A DNA stretch of 6,806 nt from Candidatus Methanofastidiosia archaeon (GTDB taxonomy: Archaea; Methanobacteriota_B; Thermococci; Methanofastidiosales; Methanofastidiosaceae), in contig PWMA01000065.1 of the NCBI GenBank assembly GCA_003558335.1, forward strand, positions 1 to 6,806, in the 5' to 3' direction. A program made the position numbers and the translations under genes. Positions 5,557 to 6,806 of the stretch are shown here, piece by piece (the first letter of the stretch is position 1; every line of letters begins with the position of its first letter). Below the pieces are notes generated by a model. The model saw only the letters and a program-made list of their open reading frames with translations. It did not search any database and was not told the origin of the DNA.

Positions 5557-6236
5557 CATATCACCATTGTCATTATATAGTAGAGAAAAGCCGCAGAAAA
5601 ACATGCGGTTAAATTATCAAGGCCCTTCGGCGTGATGGCTTCAAAAACAGTTGCCACTAGTGGTACAATTAAAACAATTATTAAATTCATTGGAATCGAA
5701 AAAATGTTGGAAAACACATAATTGTAGAATGTCAATGCAATCCACATAACTATAATAAGAGTAATATACATAGCTATAGAACCTTCAATACTTTTTGTAT
5801 CTCCAAGAAAATTATATTTTCTTTTTCCATATCTAATTCCAATTATAGAGGCCATACCATCTCCATAAGACATTGCAGCTATGCCTACAGCTATTACCCA
5901 TGGCTTATCAAAGAATAAATACGCAAGAACAGTCCAAGAAATTGCATAATATACTAATCCAAGCCCATGCCCTGAAGATGATATTCTATCTTTAATATCT
6001 ATTGGAGAATAAGGACTCATTAAAAAAGTCAAAGGTATAAATGGAGCAGCGGCTAAGAAAGTCATTGCAAATCTTGTTTCAAATATGGGTAAAACAAAAA
6101 GCACGTTTCCCACCATTATATGCAGAAATTTCCGGCTAAATACTTCATAATTGCTTAGAATTTTTTCAGAGATCAATAGTAATATGGCCACATAGATATA
6201 GACTATGGCTACACCAAGTGCATCGCCGGATATCAT
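5556..6236 (-). CDS. SEC59/VTE5-type CTP-dependent polyprenol (phytol/dolichol) kinase-like membrane protein
   Basis: A 226-residue polytopic membrane protein with about seven to eight hydrophobic segments (near 5-24, 43-58, 58-73, 93-109, 112-124, 153-171, 182-200, 207-224). Family markers: SRKFLHIMVGN (34-44), SYGDGMASIIGIRYGKRK (123-140), TKSIEGS (147-153) and VFEAITPKGLDNLT (197-210). These match the dolichol kinase/phytol kinase superfamily, whose GDG and KS-EG motifs are linked to CTP use. Members phosphorylate long-chain isoprenoid alcohols at the membrane; in archaea the substrate could be dolichol, geranylgeraniol or another lipid precursor, which the sequence does not decide. There is no Shine-Dalgarno before ATG 6236 and a TATA box lies about 25 bases upstream, so the message is probably leaderless. 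Its TGA stop overlaps the start of the downstream kinase gene. Confidence 0.85.
   Translation of the reverse strand: MISGDALGVAIVYIYVAILLLISEKILSNYEVFSRKFLHIMVGNVLFVLPIFETRFAMTFLAAAPFIPLTFLMSPYSPIDIKDRISSSGHGLGLVYYAISWTVLAYLFFDKPWVIAVGIAAMSYGDGMASIIGIRYGKRKYNFLGDTKSIEGSIAMYITLIIVMWIALTFYNYVFSNIFSIPMNLIIVLIVPLVATVFEAITPKGLDNLTACFSAAFLYYIMTMVI
5561..5566 (-). promoter_or_regulatory. Ribosome binding site deciding the start of the TMP-kinase-like gene
   Basis: On the minus strand this reads TGGTGA and lies within the last codons of the membrane kinase gene. GGTGA leaves 4 bases before ATG 5556, the same spacing as at rpoN, but only 1 base before ATG 5559. This favours 5556. Confidence 0.6.
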
Positions 6237-6246
6237 TGTTTTAGAT

Positions 6247-6265
6247 TTATATATTTTATATATAA
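6247..6265 (-). promoter_or_regulatory. TATA box of the polyprenol-kinase-like gene, probably leaderless
   Basis: The minus strand reads TTATATATAA from 6265 with its centre about 25 bases upstream of ATG 6236, placing the predicted transcription start at or next to the ATG. The sequence is itself a perfect dyad, TTATATAT (6247-6254) and ATATATAA (6258-6265) around TTT. This may be chance in such AT-rich DNA or could bind a dimeric regulator. Confidence 0.55.
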
Positions 6266-6362
6266 GACTATTGCATAATTATAATACGTTGATTTTCTAC
6301 TTTTTTAGTACTTCAATAAATGTAACCTGAGAAATAATTAATTAGAAATAAATTTCATATTT

Positions 6363-6368
6363 AAAAAA
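6363..6368 (-). terminator. T-tract after the 53-residue gene
   Basis: Six A on the plus strand give TTTTTT on the minus strand, 7 bases beyond the stop of the small gene, with further T-rich sequence (TTTTATATTTTTT) just before it. Suits archaeal T-tract termination. Between here and the next TATA box (6265) I see only AT-rich sequence without an open frame or RNA gene. Confidence 0.45.
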
Positions 6369-6375
6369 TATAAAA

Positions 6376-6537
6376 TTATAGAAACTTACTTCCTTCTTCA
6401 AGAAGCCTGTTTGCAACATCAATTTCAATAGAGGCTAAGACAAAATTCCTCTTTTTTATGTTGACTTCAGCTCTTTCTTTCATCCTTTTTGCCTGTTTAA
6501 AGAACCTTCTTGCCTGGGCGTCATTTTTTGCTTTCAT
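6376..6537 (-). CDS. Small basic helical protein, 53 residues, unknown function
   Basis: ATG at 6537 to TAA at 6376-6378. The protein starts MKAKNDAQARRFFKQAKRMK and ends NRLLEEGSKFL. It is highly charged, without cysteines or hydrophobic membrane segments, and looks like a helical hairpin: a basic helix (about 4-28), a turn at KKRN (28-31) and an amphipathic helix (32-52). The second half, with AEVNIKKRNFVLASIEIDVA, faintly recalls small archaeal helical proteins of the DUF357 type or the first hairpin of HEPN/MIT-like domains; this is only a resemblance. Real-gene evidence: a strong ribosome binding site (GGTGAT, 6 bases between GGTGA and the ATG), a BRE/TATA about 45 bases upstream, an in-frame stop directly before the start, and a T-tract after the stop. 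It lies on the same strand between the Hef-like gene and the kinase pair, but has its own promoter. Confidence 0.7.
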   Translation of the reverse strand: MKAKNDAQARRFFKQAKRMKERAEVNIKKRNFVLASIEIDVANRLLEEGSKFL

Positions 6538-6543
6538 ATATCA

Positions 6544-6550
6544 TCACCTT
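6544..6550 (-). promoter_or_regulatory. Ribosome binding site of the 53-residue gene
   Basis: The minus strand reads AAGGTGA, followed by TGATAT and the ATG at 6537. It is as strong as the sites of the ribosomal genes, which is the main reason to accept this short frame. Confidence 0.7.
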
Positions 6551-6576
6551 TAAGATAATACAAATTATTGCTTTTT

Positions 6577-6594
6577 AATATTTAAATCTTTTGG
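6577..6594 (-). promoter_or_regulatory. BRE/TATA promoter of the 53-residue gene
   Basis: The minus strand reads CCAAAAG then ATTTAAATATT, a good BRE plus TATA pair. The expected transcription start is near 6557, giving a leader of about 20 bases that just includes the ribosome binding site. Confidence 0.55.
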
Positions 6595-6620
6595 TTAATT
6601 ATTGGATAGCAATAATGGAA

Positions 6621-6806
6621 TTAGATTTCCTCATATTTGGAATCTATAATTTCTCTTATTTTCTTGGCCTTTACTTGGCCTACACCTTCAACTTCCTTAA
6701 GCTCTGCTTCTTCAGCATTGAAAACTCCAAAGACACTTCCAAATTTTTTTAAAAGTCTTCTTGAAATAACAGAAGATACCTCAGGAAGTCCTTCAACGAT
6801 AAAAAG
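6621..6806 (-). CDS. C-terminus of a Hef/XPF-like (ERCC4-family) nuclease, cut by the window edge
   Basis: The last 61 residues of a protein that continues beyond the window. The piece is a tandem helix-hairpin-helix domain: IVEGLPEVSSVISRRLLKKF (residues 3-22 of the visible piece) contains the first hairpin and VEGVGQVKAKKIREII (39-54) the second. This matches the C-terminal (HhH)2 domain of Hef and XPF, which bind branched DNA at forks and flaps; the ERCC4 nuclease core and, in Hef, an N-terminal helicase would lie outside. Euryarchaeal Hef and crenarchaeal XPF cannot be told apart from this fragment. Other (HhH)2 proteins such as UvrC are less likely because the GLP...SRRLLKKFGSV pattern is typical of ERCC4 proteins. 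TAA stop at 6621-6623. Confidence 0.75.
   Translation of the reverse strand, partial: LFIVEGLPEVSSVISRRLLKKFGSVFGVFNAEEAELKEVEGVGQVKAKKIREIIDSKYEEI

Noticed and set aside
5557..5604. Upstream ATG 5604 for the TMP-kinase-like gene
   Set aside because: It would add 15 residues read out of frame from the membrane kinase gene, has no ribosome binding site, and the P-loop normally lies within about 15 residues of the start, as it does from 5556.
1..6806. CRISPR arrays, insertion sequences, integrases or attachment sites
   Set aside because: No spaced direct repeats, transposase or integrase signatures, or tRNA-end duplications were seen; the region looks like stable core genome.

Overview
The window is AT-rich (roughly two thirds A+T by eye) and archaeal. 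It carries the conserved archaeal block eL18 - uL13 - uS9 - Rpb10-like RNA polymerase subunit - enolase position - uS2. It also has archaeal BRE/TATA promoters, GGTGATC-type ribosome binding sites, a tRNA without encoded CCA, the archaeal-type bifunctional fructose-bisphosphate aldolase/phosphatase, and the C-terminus of a Hef/XPF-type nuclease. A Hef-like protein favours a euryarchaeon. A methanogen-related lineage such as Methanofastidiosales is a guess from general character; nothing here fixes the species.

Layout. 11-970 (+): an exported transglutaminase-like protein. 992-4922 (+): a compact operon that starts from a clear BRE/TATA and runs eL18, uL13, uS9, rpoN, tRNA-Pro(GGG), a strongly shortened enolase-like protein, uS2 and FBP aldolase/phosphatase. 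Its genes overlap, abut or lie close together. 4921-4949: a perfect AT-only inverted repeat that fills the gap between the operon and the convergent gene on its right. 6236-4951 (-): a polytopic SEC59/VTE5-type polyprenol kinase-like membrane protein, translationally coupled to a thymidylate-kinase-like P-loop kinase. 6537-6376 (-): a 53-residue gene with its own promoter and a strong ribosome binding site. 6806-6621 (-): the helix-hairpin-helix C-terminus of a Hef/XPF-like protein cut by the window edge.

How it works together. The + strand operon makes translation and transcription machinery (three large/small subunit ribosomal proteins, uS2, Rpb10 and a tRNA) and is tied to a gluconeogenic enzyme at its end. 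The most notable item is the gene at 2602-3201. It occupies the slot where many archaea keep enolase and still resembles enolase at both ends, but the catalytic barrel between them is gone and nearly all catalytic residues are missing or replaced. The reading frame is intact, well initiated and coupled to uS2, so it looks like a retained, repurposed protein rather than simple decay. On the other strand, the coupled lipid-kinase-like and TMP-kinase-like pair is the second item worth attention, because the second protein lacks the usual TMP-kinase substrate motifs.
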